Assembly (NCBI RefSeq): GCF_020537505.1
Contig: NZ_JAJBMO010000023.1
Span: 1 to 63,008 of the forward strand
Direction of reading: 5' to 3'
From: Blautia glucerasea
Lineage (GTDB): Bacteria > Bacillota > Clostridia > Lachnospirales > Lachnospiraceae
DNA length: 63,008 bases
Shown: positions 8,951 to 15,428 of the stretch, in pieces
Numbering within the stretch: the first letter of the stretch is position 1
Layout: every line of letters starts with the position of its first letter
Program-made: the position numbers and the translations under genes
Notes under the pieces: model-generated
Told to the model about the DNA's origin: nothing
Databases searched by the model: none
Seen by the model: only the letters and a program-made list of their open reading frames with translations

Positions 8951-9423
8951 TTAATACAGTTTAGCACCAGCTGGTATGTGGTTATCAACCATCAGAAGGT
9001 GAAGTTTTTCTTCTCCCTCTTCCTCGTGGATTGCACTGAGAAGCATTCCGCAGGATTCAATTCCCATCATTGCTCTTGGCGGCAGGTTTGTAATTGCGAT
9101 CAGTGTCTTGCCAACCAGTTCTTCTGGCTCGTAAAATGCGTGGATTCCGCTTAAAATGGTGCGGTCTGTGCCAGTTCCATCATCCAGTGTAAACTGAAGG
9201 AGCTTTTTGCTCTTCGGAACTGCAACACACTCTTTAACCTTAACGGCTCTGAAATCTGACTTGCTGAAAGTATCAAAGTCCACATAATCAGTGAACAGCG
9301 GCTCAATCTGTACCTTGGAGAAATCAATTTTCTCTTCAACTGCAGGTGCAGCCTGTGCTGAATCAGTGCCATTTTTTGACTTTGAGGAAGCCTTGTCAGC
9401 ATCAAGAGATCTCATTGTCGGGA
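8951..9423 (-). pseudogene. lysS: Displaced 3' end of lysS (C-terminal tRNA-binding domain)
   Basis: This open frame encodes the linker and the whole C-terminal OB-fold tRNA-binding domain (Trbp111/MetG-C type) of lysyl-tRNA synthetase. From KIDFSKV onward it is almost identical in protein to residues of about 555-677 of the complete gene at 54722-56755, but it differs at many synonymous sites and in the linker. It was cut from the rest of lysS by the ICE and now has no proper start; the frame runs only a few codons into the element, with a GTG at 9436. It is probably not expressed as a synthetase. Its linker (about 30 residues, Ala/Ser/Lys-rich) differs completely from the ICE-borne linker. 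Confidence 0.9.
9412..9423 (+). other. attL core, 12-bp direct repeat
   Basis: TCATTGTCGGGA is identical to 55177-55188. On the minus strand it encodes the P-T-M of LysS (LLFPTMK context). Protein similarity between the two lysS ends resumes on the lysS side of each copy and stops on the other, which defines the junction. The adjoining GGACGAAATCGTCC (9421-9434) is a perfect 6-bp inverted repeat. Confidence 0.8.
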
Positions 9424-9496
9424 CGAAATCGTCCACTCACGACTTAAATCCATTTTGTAAATCTTACCGCCTATAAATGGGCTTTTATTCAACAGC

Positions 9497-9569
9497 TTTA
9501 CACCATTCCCACTTGTTTCGTGAAGGTAAAAATGAGGTTTGGTGTAAAAATTGGTGTAAATGGTGTATA
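9497..9569. repeat. Left-end TTGGTGTAAA repeats, candidate integrase arm sites
   Basis: ATGGTGTAAA occurs in inverted orientation at 9497-9506. TTGGTGTAAA occurs at 9539-9548 and 9551-9560, and the variant ATGGTGTATA at 9560-9569. The same motif recurs at the right end of the element. Tn916-type integrases have an N-terminal domain that binds such subterminal direct repeats, and this integrase has that domain. Confidence 0.6.
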
Positions 9570-9702
9570 TCCTTATTTAGTTTTGGGTTTTATAGCATTG
9601 CTATCAGTCCTGTGTTTCATTCTACCACTTTCTCGTCATAAAGTAAAGAAAGCACACACCGCATCTCTACGGCATATGCTCTCTTTCTGATTCTCTGACT
9701 AT

Positions 9703-10935
9703 TTACTGATTAAATTGTAATTCCAACCCCTCAAACTCTGACTTTCTTAATTCCTTTGTTACATCTGTATAGATGTTCAATGTAGTAGATACATCTTTGT
9801 GTCCGAGTGCGTCCTGAATGACTTTCACATTCACTCCGGCTTCACACATTCTTGTGGTAAATGTATGTCTGAGAGAATGACAGCTAAAGTGTGGAAGTAA
9901 AACCACCGGATTATCATTTTCTAAAAACTGCTTATCATTACAGTTTCGTATAATGCGACGAATTGCTTTATTGAGCGTTGCTTGGTGCTGTGGCTGACCA
10001 AAACGGTTTACAAAAATGAAATCCGTATATCCATCAACCGTAGCTTCACAATGCAGTCCAAGAAGTTCCTGCCTTTCTTTTTCCATTAAAAATGCTTCTT
10101 TCACAAATTCAAGCATTGGAACTTGTCGCATACCTGCCGGTGTCTTGGTTGTATTCACATTGAAATAGCAACCTTTCTTGCTTCCTTCGGTTCTGTGGTC
10201 ATAATAAACAAGCGTATGATTCACATCTATAATGCTTTCCTCTAAATCTATGTCACACCACCTGAGTCCGGTCAATTCGCCCACACGCAATCCAGTTCCG
10301 ACCATAACCGCAAATATTGGATACCAATACTGTGCTTCCGGTGTGTTCTTCAGATAGTTAAGAAAAAGTTCCTGCTCCGGTTTGGTTAATGCCCTGCGTT
10401 TTTCAGTCTTAAAACAATGTGATTTTTTCAATTCACGCAAAACATTGTCCGTTGGATTGCTTCTGATATAATCATCATCTACTGCCATTTCAAAGACCTG
10501 ATGCAGAACGGTATGTATGCTATCAATCGTTGCGGGTTTCAGATGTCTTTCATCAACAAGACTGTTGTAATATCTTTTTATATCAGTCTTTTTTATAGAC
10601 ATTATGAATTGAGAACCAATCTGATTACGCACGAATGTCTCGTACATATATTTGTAATTCTCAAAAGTATTATTCTTTATTCCACGTTTCAAATCTCTCC
10701 AAAGTTCATACATATCGTTAAGTGATGTATAGCGAGCTTCTGCCTTGATACCGTCTTTCTTGTCCTTGTCAATTTCATCTTCCTTATATCTTAAATCATC
10801 CAAGTTCCTTGCATAAATACAATGTCTTTTACGGTTCTCATCTGTCCATCGGAATTGATAAGTACCGTCTGGACGTTGCGATTCCCCTTTGCGGAGAACC
10901 TTTCTTGATTTATCTTTTCTTTTAGTATTTGCCAT
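9703..10935 (-). CDS. int: Tn916-type tyrosine integrase
   Basis: This 410-aa tyrosine recombinase (Tn916 Int is about 405 aa) catalyses ICE integration and excision at the lysS core site. The first 65 residues form a basic beta-rich arm-DNA-binding domain (RPDGTYQFRWTDENRKRHCI). A SAM-like core-binding domain and the catalytic domain follow. Catalytic motifs visible are GTGLRVGELTGLRW (Arg), HSLRHTFTTR (His-x-x-Arg-His) and LGHKDVSTTLNIYTDV (Tyr nucleophile near 392). It lies nearest the left end, 12 nt after the last excisionase-like gene, so it is the last gene of the pemK-xis-int operon. Confidence 0.95.
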   Translation of the reverse strand: MANTKRKDKSRKVLRKGESQRPDGTYQFRWTDENRKRHCIYARNLDDLRYKEDEIDKDKKDGIKAEARYTSLNDMYELWRDLKRGIKNNTFENYKYMYETFVRNQIGSQFIMSIKKTDIKRYYNSLVDERHLKPATIDSIHTVLHQVFEMAVDDDYIRSNPTDNVLRELKKSHCFKTEKRRALTKPEQELFLNYLKNTPEAQYWYPIFAVMVGTGLRVGELTGLRWCDIDLEESIIDVNHTLVYYDHRTEGSKKGCYFNVNTTKTPAGMRQVPMLEFVKEAFLMEKERQELLGLHCEATVDGYTDFIFVNRFGQPQHQATLNKAIRRIIRNCNDKQFLENDNPVVLLPHFSCHSLRHTFTTRMCEAGVNVKVIQDALGHKDVSTTLNIYTDVTKELRKSEFEGLELQFNQ

Positions 10936-10946
10936 TGTGTTACCTC

Positions 10947-11198
10947 CTAGAATTCTGTGCTTGAGTCAATAAACTCCTCTAACTTCTCTCGTATAATTAA
11001 AAGCCTGTCGCTTCTTGCAATTCTGAAACTGCAATCCTTATCCATCAATAATGCCTTTAATCTTCGCTCTCCAATACCTGAATAAGCAGCCGCTTCCTCG
11101 ACCGTAAGACATTTCTTTTCCCAAATCGGTATATCCTCCGGTGGTTGCAATAGCTGTTGCTGATATTCATAAAGTTCAGAACCATCTATTTTGTACAT
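10947..11198 (-). CDS. Excisionase-like protein 4 of a tandem set
   Basis: An 83-aa protein with the MerR/Xis-type helix-turn-helix seen in Tn916 Xis: a PIWEKKCLTVEEAAAYSGIG core, then a DNA-contacting segment and a LEEFI helix. It is the most diverged of four consecutive paralogs, having lost the IGxRxxIKRK motif of the others (SDRLLIIRE instead). It lies directly before int, where Xis is found in Tn916-like elements, so it may be the true excision factor. It could also bind arm sites as a regulator. Confidence 0.75.
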   Translation of the reverse strand: MYKIDGSELYEYQQQLLQPPEDIPIWEKKCLTVEEAAAYSGIGERRLKALLMDKDCSFRIARSDRLLIIREKLEEFIDSSTEF

Positions 11199-11212
11199 CT
11201 ACATTCCTCCCC

Positions 11213-11449
11213 TCAAATAGAACACATCTGGTCTAAATATTCTTCAAATTGTTTGCGTTTAATTAGAGTTCTTTTCCCAATTTTCAATATAAATTGTTTT
11301 GCTTCCGGTTGCTTTGTAAGTTCTCGTATTGTTTCTCTACCAATGCCCGTATATACATACATTTCATCAATAGAAAGTGCTATCTTATGCCACAACGGAA
11401 CGCTCTCGCTTTTACTGGAAAACCACTCATCACTCAATCTGTTCATCAT
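11213..11449 (-). CDS. Excisionase-like protein 3 of a tandem set
   Basis: A 78-aa Xis-type protein. I choose the ATG at 11449, because GGGAGGTG sits a few bases upstream inside the end of the previous gene; longer in-frame starts lack a ribosome site. It shares VPLWHKIALSIDEMYVYTGI and the basic wing GKRTLIKRKQFEEYLD with its neighbours. It overlaps the preceding paralog by 20 bases, so the two are coupled. Probable role: DNA bending and binding at the element ends during excision, or control of int. Confidence 0.7.
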   Translation of the reverse strand: MMNRLSDEWFSSKSESVPLWHKIALSIDEMYVYTGIGRETIRELTKQPEAKQFILKIGKRTLIKRKQFEEYLDQMCSI

Positions 11450-11660
11450 CTGCACCTCCCTTAAATTCCGATGTCTGAATAAATTTCTCGAATGCTTTTC
11501 TCTTGATAAATCTGCGATTACCCATCCACAATACAAATGGGCAGGCATATAGATTTGTTATTTCAATCAGTTTTTTCTCACTGATTCCTGTATAAAAAGA
11601 CGCTTCTCTTATGGTTAATATAGGCTTATGCTCTAATGGCATTTCTTTTTTGCTTTGCAT
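11430..11660 (-). CDS. Excisionase-like protein 2 of a tandem set
   Basis: A 76-aa Xis-type DNA-binding protein: MPLEHKPILTIREASFYTGI forms the helix-turn-helix, then CPFVLWMGNRRFIKRKAFEK is the basic wing. It is clearly related to the protein at 11752-11973 (shared PFVxWxGxRRxIKRKxFE). It has an extra acidic tail that overlaps the start of the next paralog. Tn916 Xis (67 aa) is the family reference. Which of the four paralogs performs excision cannot be told from sequence. Confidence 0.75.
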   Translation of the reverse strand: MQSKKEMPLEHKPILTIREASFYTGISEKKLIEITNLYACPFVLWMGNRRFIKRKAFEKFIQTSEFKGGADDEQIE

Positions 11661-11751
11661 TTCGTCCTCCTTGTATTGATGGCATCAGTATATTCATTTT
11701 TCTGCGATAAGCCCATTATGCAATCGGACTCATCGCAGATTTGACTTTTTA

Positions 11752-11973
11752 CTATATTGAATACTGCCTTTCGAGGTATTCCTCAAAGGATTTTCTCTTG
11801 ATTACCCTGCGGCTTCCTATCCATATCACAAAAGGACAGTCCTCCGATTCTGACATCTCATATATCTTATTGGCACTTATCCCTGTGTAAATTGAAGTTT
11901 CCGTTACCGATAAAACAGGTTTTAACCAAAGCGGGATGTCATAACTTACAATTTCATATCTTTTCTTAGACAT
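11752..11973 (-). CDS. Excisionase-like protein 1 of a tandem set
   Basis: A 73-aa Xis-type protein with PLWLKPVLSVTETSIYTGIS and the wing IWIGSRRVIKRKSFEEYLE. Its start lies inside the 3' end of the pemK-like gene (8-bp overlap), so it is translated with it. It is the first of four tandem paralogs running into int. The 91 bases after it (11661-11751) contain CTGCGATGAGTCC/GATAAGCC-type short dyads but no gene. Confidence 0.8.
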   Translation of the reverse strand: MSKKRYEIVSYDIPLWLKPVLSVTETSIYTGISANKIYEMSESEDCPFVIWIGSRRVIKRKSFEEYLERQYSI

Positions 11974-12526
11974 TCTGACACCCCTTTTCTCTTGCGTTGC
12001 ACTGTCTTTCGGTAATCACATAATCCCAACCGGTTTGATTGCATTTATCACAATGGTCTTTGACCTTAGCAAACGGGTCAAGGCGACGCACGATATAATC
12101 AGGATTGTGAATATAATCTTTCAGGCACTTTTGGCAAAGGCAACGGATATTTTCTTTCTTTTCTTCCTTATAAATCCAAAGTCCGAAAGTCTTTTTAAGC
12201 GTTATATTTATCCGCCTTAAAAGCTGCTCATCTTCAATCGTTCCGATGTAATCTCTGAGTTCATCTTTGTTTACTGTCTGAAGTTGCTCCAGTAGAACCA
12301 TTGACGGCTTCTTGAGTCCAAACTCCTGACCGAGCAGGATATGTGACGGCAGGTATCTTTTCTTGATAACGCCTGTTACAGCAGCCACAATAATTGTTGG
12401 TGCGTTTCTGTTATAATCATCTGCCTGAATTACAAGTACCGGTCGTGTTCCGCTTTGTACCGAACCTGTTCGTGTTCCGAAGTCGTAGTAGAATAAATCC
12501 CCACGGCAAATTGTTTTTTCTTTCAT
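11966..12526 (-). CDS. PemK/MazF-like toxin-domain protein with zinc tail
   Basis: This 186-aa protein has an N-terminal PemK/MazF beta-barrel of about 110 residues: GDLFYYDFG, GSVQSGTRPVLVIQADDYNR (the usual RPVLVI motif) and late VLLEQLQTVNKDEL. MazF-family proteins are mRNA endoribonucleases. The C-terminal 70 residues add two CxxC pairs (CLCQKC and CDKC) that should bind zinc. No MazE-type antitoxin gene lies upstream; the preceding gene is a sigma-70-like protein. It may therefore act as an RNA-binding regulator or an ICE-stability toxin. It opens the operon that continues into the xis genes and int, and is preceded by the shared 54-bp leader. Confidence 0.75.
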   Translation of the reverse strand: MKEKTICRGDLFYYDFGTRTGSVQSGTRPVLVIQADDYNRNAPTIIVAAVTGVIKKRYLPSHILLGQEFGLKKPSMVLLEQLQTVNKDELRDYIGTIEDEQLLRRINITLKKTFGLWIYKEEKKENIRCLCQKCLKDYIHNPDYIVRRLDPFAKVKDHCDKCNQTGWDYVITERQCNAREKGCQNV

Positions 12527-12544
12527 ATGTAAAACCTCACATTT

Positions 12545-12615
12545 CTAAATATTTTGAAGTGTCATTCGTATCCGGAATGAAATAACCCCTTCACTCATTG
12601 CACAAAAGGGTTCAT
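12545..12615 (-). CDS. Overlapping leader mini-ORFs before the pemK-xis-int operon
   Basis: A 6-codon ORF (MNPFVQ, 12595-12615) ends in a TGA that overlaps the ATG of a 17-codon ORF (MSEGVISFRIRMTLQNI, 12545-12598). Both start inside the 54-bp sequence that also lies upstream of parA. The overlap and the conservation of this stretch suggest a leader peptide, but coding is unproven. Confidence 0.3.
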
Positions 12616-12632
12616 TTTGGACACCCAAAATC
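12579..12632 (-). repeat. 54-bp leader repeat, copy 1
   Basis: It matches 52444-52497 at 53 of 54 bases (single G/C difference). It contains ATTTTGG-GTGT-CCAAAAT, a perfect 7-bp hairpin, then an AACCC...AAGGGGTT dyad. It begins at the stop codon of the sigma-like gene and precedes the pemK-xis-int operon. Confidence 0.8.
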
Positions 12633-13218
12633 AGAGGTTCTTATAAATTTTCTTAAAACTCTTCTTTGCCGCTTCAATAGACTTGCTGACAGAACTGTGA
12701 TAAGTTCCTTCTTCTGCTGCTATTTCACGACAACTTTTACCCTCAATGACAAGCTTATACAATCTTCGTTCCTGAGCTGGTTTCATCATTGAAAGCACTA
12801 TTCTAACTTTCTCAATTTCACGCAGACGCTGTAATTCTTTCCTTTCTGCAATTTCTTCTGCTTCTCTGAGTTCAAATGGGTCAACAAAATCTAAGAATGC
12901 TTCATTATGGAATTGCTCAAATAAATCATCTTCATAACAAAAAGCATCTAAATGTCTTGCATCTCGCATTTCACATCTATGAGTTTCTCTGTTATCGTCA
13001 ATAATCACTTTTCCCTGTGCCATAGACAGCAGGACAAATGGAGTGTATCTGCTGATAATATCCGGATATTTATCCCACAGTTCTTCTTCGGTAAGTTCAG
13101 TAATAACTGCCCATTTTTCTGTGCCGGTATATCCGTCATATTCATATTTGAGGTTCATAAGTTTGCAATCTCTTGCAAAAAGTTCTTCCTGATTATTTAA
13201 TTTGTTGTTCTTTGTCAT
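12631..13218 (-). CDS. Sigma-70 region-4-like ICE regulator
   Basis: A 195-aa protein. The C-terminal 60 residues carry a sigma-70 region 4/HTH pattern (KPAQERRLYKLVIEGKSCRE, then SSVSKSIEAAKKSFKKI), like Tn916 Orf7. The N-terminal half is unusual: TGTEKWAVITELTEEELWDK and an acidic stretch with QFHNEAFLDFVDPFELREAE. No region 2 is seen, so it is probably a transcription regulator rather than a complete sigma factor. Its Shine-Dalgarno is buried in a large hairpin (13221-13282). The stop is followed at once by the 54-bp leader of the pemK-xis-int operon, which it may control. Confidence 0.8.
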   Translation of the reverse strand: MTKNNKLNNQEELFARDCKLMNLKYEYDGYTGTEKWAVITELTEEELWDKYPDIISRYTPFVLLSMAQGKVIIDDNRETHRCEMRDARHLDAFCYEDDLFEQFHNEAFLDFVDPFELREAEEIAERKELQRLREIEKVRIVLSMMKPAQERRLYKLVIEGKSCREIAAEEGTYHSSVSKSIEAAKKSFKKIYKNL

Positions 13219-13220
13219 TT

Positions 13221-13282
13221 CCGTAATCTCCTTGAATTTGAATTTTTGAATTGGTTTGAAATCAAAAATTCGGAGATTACGG
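13221..13282 (-). promoter_or_regulatory. Long hairpin that sequesters the sigma-like gene's ribosome site
   Basis: CCGTAATCTCC (13221-13231) is perfectly complementary to GGAGATTACGG (13272-13282). Inside it, GAATTTTTGA (13240-13249) pairs with TCAAAAATTC (13262-13271), giving 21 pairs with an 8-nt bulge. In the mRNA the downstream arm contains the AGGAG that precedes the ATG at 13218, so folding should hide the ribosome site. Confidence 0.65.
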
Positions 13283-13320
13283 GTATTTAGCTATCTGGCA
13301 CTGCCAAACGGTATAAAACA

Positions 13321-13352
13321 TAAAAGTCCTTTCCCAAGTAAGGGAAAAGACC
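13321..13352 (-). terminator. Hairpin with T-rich tail upstream of the sigma-like gene
   Basis: On the minus strand GTCTTTTCCC pairs with GGGAAAGGAC around a short loop, and TTTTATGTTTT follows. It may attenuate transcription between the upstream regulator block and the sigma-like gene. Confidence 0.5.
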
Positions 13353-13390
13353 TAATACTGCACGAAGCATAATCGAATAAAACAGCAACA

Positions 13391-13462
13391 AAAAAAGCAC
13401 CGTCGAATCTGGATAGCAAAGAATATTTCTATTCTTCACTTATCCGGCTTCGTACGGTGCTT
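13391..13462 (-). terminator. Extended terminator of the lexA-immA operon
   Basis: AAGCACCGT-CGAA (13395-13407) pairs with TTCG-TACGGTGCTT (13449-13462, one bulge). CTGGATA pairs with TATCCGG, and AAGAATA with TATTCTT in the core. On the minus strand a T7 run follows. The gap 13219-13539 holds this, the hairpin at 13321 and the leader hairpin at 13221, and no gene. Confidence 0.75.
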
Positions 13463-13539
13463 GGTAGTTTAGCAAATAAATTGCTTATCTCCGCTTACTC
13501 GATTAGAAATCGTTTCGATATTTACTTGTAATCTTATCT

Positions 13540-13788
13540 TCATCGCCTGCAATTCCTGCCATATCCGTTCCTACGGATTCTGCGGAAGTAAGCAAGATTT
13601 AAAATGTGGACATTCTTGCATTTCTGACACTTCACACTCAAATGTCCGGTTGCGTCTGAAAAAACTCTTTGTATCCTGAACCCGCAAGTCGGGCAGAGAA
13701 TATCACGCTCTTTCAGACTTTCTGCTTCTACTCTTGACAGAAGCAATCTCTTTTGTATTTCAGGTGCTACCTGAGTCTGTAACCTCAT
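13540..13788 (-). CDS. Small zinc-ribbon protein
   Basis: An 82-aa basic protein with CPTCGF and CQKCKN pairs about 30 residues apart, which should form a zinc ribbon. The N-terminus is an amphipathic helix (QTQVAPEIQKRLLLSRVEAE) and the tail is arginine-rich. It overlaps the ImmA-like gene by ATGA and is the last gene of the lexA-like operon, just before its terminator. No enzyme domain is visible. It may be a nucleic-acid-binding accessory protein; function unknown. Confidence 0.6.
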   Translation of the reverse strand: MRLQTQVAPEIQKRLLLSRVEAESLKERDILCPTCGFRIQRVFSDATGHLSVKCQKCKNVHILNLAYFRRIRRNGYGRNCRR

Positions 13789-14510
13789 TGTGAAACACCT
13801 CCCAAATTTAACTCATTGGAAATGTACTCAAGGATATTGTGATACTCAAATAGCCCCATATCTCTCAATCTGATAACCAAGGCTGTATAAGATACTCCGA
13901 TATAAGCTGCCATTCTGCGGATAACTGCTTTATCCTTTGAAGTAATGGTATTATCGCCATAAACTCTTATCGGATTTGACTGATTATATTTCGCCAAGGC
14001 ATTTTCAATAATTCTTCTCGGCATAAGAAGCGAAGCTCCCATTGTATCTGCCTGCCACTCAACAGACGCAAACATCTGAGCCAGTTCCTCTTTGGAATAA
14101 CTACGCTCACTGTCATACTCTGCATGAAAGCGTCCTTCACTCGGCATTGCATACATCTTACTCAAGATATGATGTGACGCTTCGTGTGCCATTGTAAATC
14201 TGCGACGTCCCTGCTCCTTTTCAGCAAGAAGAAATTTATCAAGTACGATGGTATCTTTCGGGAAAACAAAGGGAATAATTTTTCCGTCCTGATGTACCAG
14301 CAGTGGTGTTGCTCCATCTGCCAGAAAACCAATCCTGCCTGCATCATCTTCTGCGAAAGAAGCGTATTCAATTCGTAACATAAGAAATTCTGTAATGAAA
14401 TGTTCTATGTCGATGGATTGAATCACTCGATTGCTAAACTTATTAGCATAAGCTGTTATCAAGCCTTCGCTGATTTCTTCCAACTCGGCTCTTGACATAT
14501 AAATACTCAA
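13785..14510 (-). CDS. ImmA/IrrE-family metallopeptidase
   Basis: A 241-aa protein with the zinc-binding HEASH motif (TMAHEASHHIL) near residue 125 and a downstream glutamate region (FASVEWQADTMGASLLMP), the pattern of ImmA/IrrE peptidases. Family knowledge: ImmA cleaves ICE or phage repressors (ICEBs1 ImmR) to trigger excision. Here it shares an operon with a LexA-like repressor, an obvious candidate substrate besides self-cleavage. The start is TTG at 14510, which overlaps the stop of the 39-aa gene upstream; an ATG lies four codons in. The C-terminus has a helix-turn-helix-like segment. Confidence 0.85.
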   Translation of the reverse strand: MSIYMSRAELEEISEGLITAYANKFSNRVIQSIDIEHFITEFLMLRIEYASFAEDDAGRIGFLADGATPLLVHQDGKIIPFVFPKDTIVLDKFLLAEKEQGRRRFTMAHEASHHILSKMYAMPSEGRFHAEYDSERSYSKEELAQMFASVEWQADTMGASLLMPRRIIENALAKYNQSNPIRVYGDNTITSKDKAVIRRMAAYIGVSYTALVIRLRDMGLFEYHNILEYISNELNLGGVSQ

Positions 14511-14626
14511 GTTGTGTCCACCTCCGACTCCACCTTGTCCGGCGGTGCAACTCCTCCGGCAAAGTTCTGTTGTATTTCCGCACTATCCAAATTGATTAGA
14601 TAGCGAATTCCTTCAAGTGTTCTCAT
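14507..14626 (-). CDS. 39-aa linking peptide between lexA-like and immA-like genes
   Basis: ATG at 14626 follows AGAGGA by 6 nt. The product begins MRTLEGIRYLINLD and has an acidic, proline-containing tail. Its TGA overlaps the TTG start of the immA-like gene, so translation is coupled. It is too short to classify. The clean ribosome site and the overlap argue that it is real. Confidence 0.5.
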   Translation of the reverse strand: MRTLEGIRYLINLDSAEIQQNFAGGVAPPDKVESEVDTT

Positions 14627-14640
14627 TCGTCTGTCCTCTG

Positions 14641-15240
14641 CTATAGTTCTTTGATGATGTGACAAGCCACACCCTGAATGCAGCACTCATCTACAATGAT
14701 GTCTTTCATCTTCTTATTTTCCGGATGGAGAATGATTTTCTTATTCTCATCATCTCTGAAGTAACGTTTCAATGTATTCTGATTATCCACAAGGGCAACT
14801 ACTATATCGCCCTCATTGGCTTCTACCTGCTTTTTGACAACCACAAGGTCGCCGTCATCAATCCCTGCTTCAATCATAGACTGACCGCTTGCTCTTAATA
14901 TAAAGAAATCTCCTTTGCCGAAAATAGCAGTAGGAAGTGATACATATTCTTCAATATTTTCTTCCTCATACTGAGGACTACCACAAGGAATAGAACCTAC
15001 AATCGGTGTCTGTGTCTGTTCGCCACTGTACTTACGGGTCACATTGGTGCGAATCTCCTGCCCGTCGTACTCAATCATATTCTTCTCAGCCATTTCTACC
15101 AAGTATTTGTATGCTGTACCTCTGGCAATACCAACAGCTTCAGCAATCTTTGTAGTCGATGGGGATTGTCTGTTTTGCAGGTAATAATCCTCGATATATT
15201 TTTTTATCTCACTCATAAGTTCAGGACTCTTGCTTCTCAT
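14641..15240 (-). CDS. lexA: LexA-like S24 repressor
   Basis: This 199-aa protein has an N-terminal winged helix-turn-helix (SPSTTKIAEAVGIARGTAYK) and a C-terminal S24 autopeptidase domain. The cleavage site is Cys-Gly (GSIPCGSPQ) instead of the usual Ala-Gly. The nucleophile serine is in ASGQSM and the general-base lysine in NTLKRY. LexA-type proteins repress SOS or element genes until RecA-stimulated self-cleavage. Here it probably senses DNA damage to induce the ICE. A dyad at 15262-15288 next to its own promoter suggests autoregulation. It leads an operon with a 39-aa peptide, an ImmA-like peptidase and a zinc-ribbon protein. Confidence 0.85.
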   Translation of the reverse strand: MRSKSPELMSEIKKYIEDYYLQNRQSPSTTKIAEAVGIARGTAYKYLVEMAEKNMIEYDGQEIRTNVTRKYSGEQTQTPIVGSIPCGSPQYEEENIEEYVSLPTAIFGKGDFFILRASGQSMIEAGIDDGDLVVVKKQVEANEGDIVVALVDNQNTLKRYFRDDENKKIILHPENKKMKDIIVDECCIQGVACHIIKEL

Positions 15241-15261
15241 ACCTGCACCTCGCTTTCTTTT

Positions 15262-15320
15262 CTATCGGAAGCAGTTTGCTTTCGATAGTTTTATTATACC
15301 TGATACGAAAAATTTTTCAA
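15262..15320 (-). promoter_or_regulatory. Promoter and dyad operator of the lexA-like operon
   Basis: On the minus strand TTGAAA (15320-15315), a 16-bp spacer and TATAAT (15298-15293) form a near-consensus sigma-A promoter. Directly downstream is the dyad CTATCGGAAGC (15262-15272) with GCTTTCGATAG (15278-15288), one mismatch, overlapping the expected start of transcription. It is a likely repressor site. Confidence 0.75.
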
Positions 15321-15338
15321 GTAGGTTTTTCGCAAAAG

Positions 15339-15368
15339 AAAAGAGGTGTCGCAATTTGCTAACACCTC
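15339..15368 (-). terminator. Terminator of the XRE/zinc-ribbon regulator gene
   Basis: GAGGTGT (15343-15349) pairs with ACACCTC (15362-15368). On the minus strand TTTTC follows. It separates the gene at 15429-16196 from the lexA promoter. Confidence 0.65.
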
Positions 15369-15428
15369 AAAATTTCTTTGCTTGCACTGAAATCATTAAC
15401 TCCAATGGCTTACTATTTTTCTCTATCC

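Noticed and set aside
12579..12632. The 54-bp repeat as an attachment site or nested-element boundary
   Set aside because: Both copies are inside the ICE, each directly upstream of an operon; no recombinase borders the second copy, and the 12-bp lysS repeat explains the ends better.
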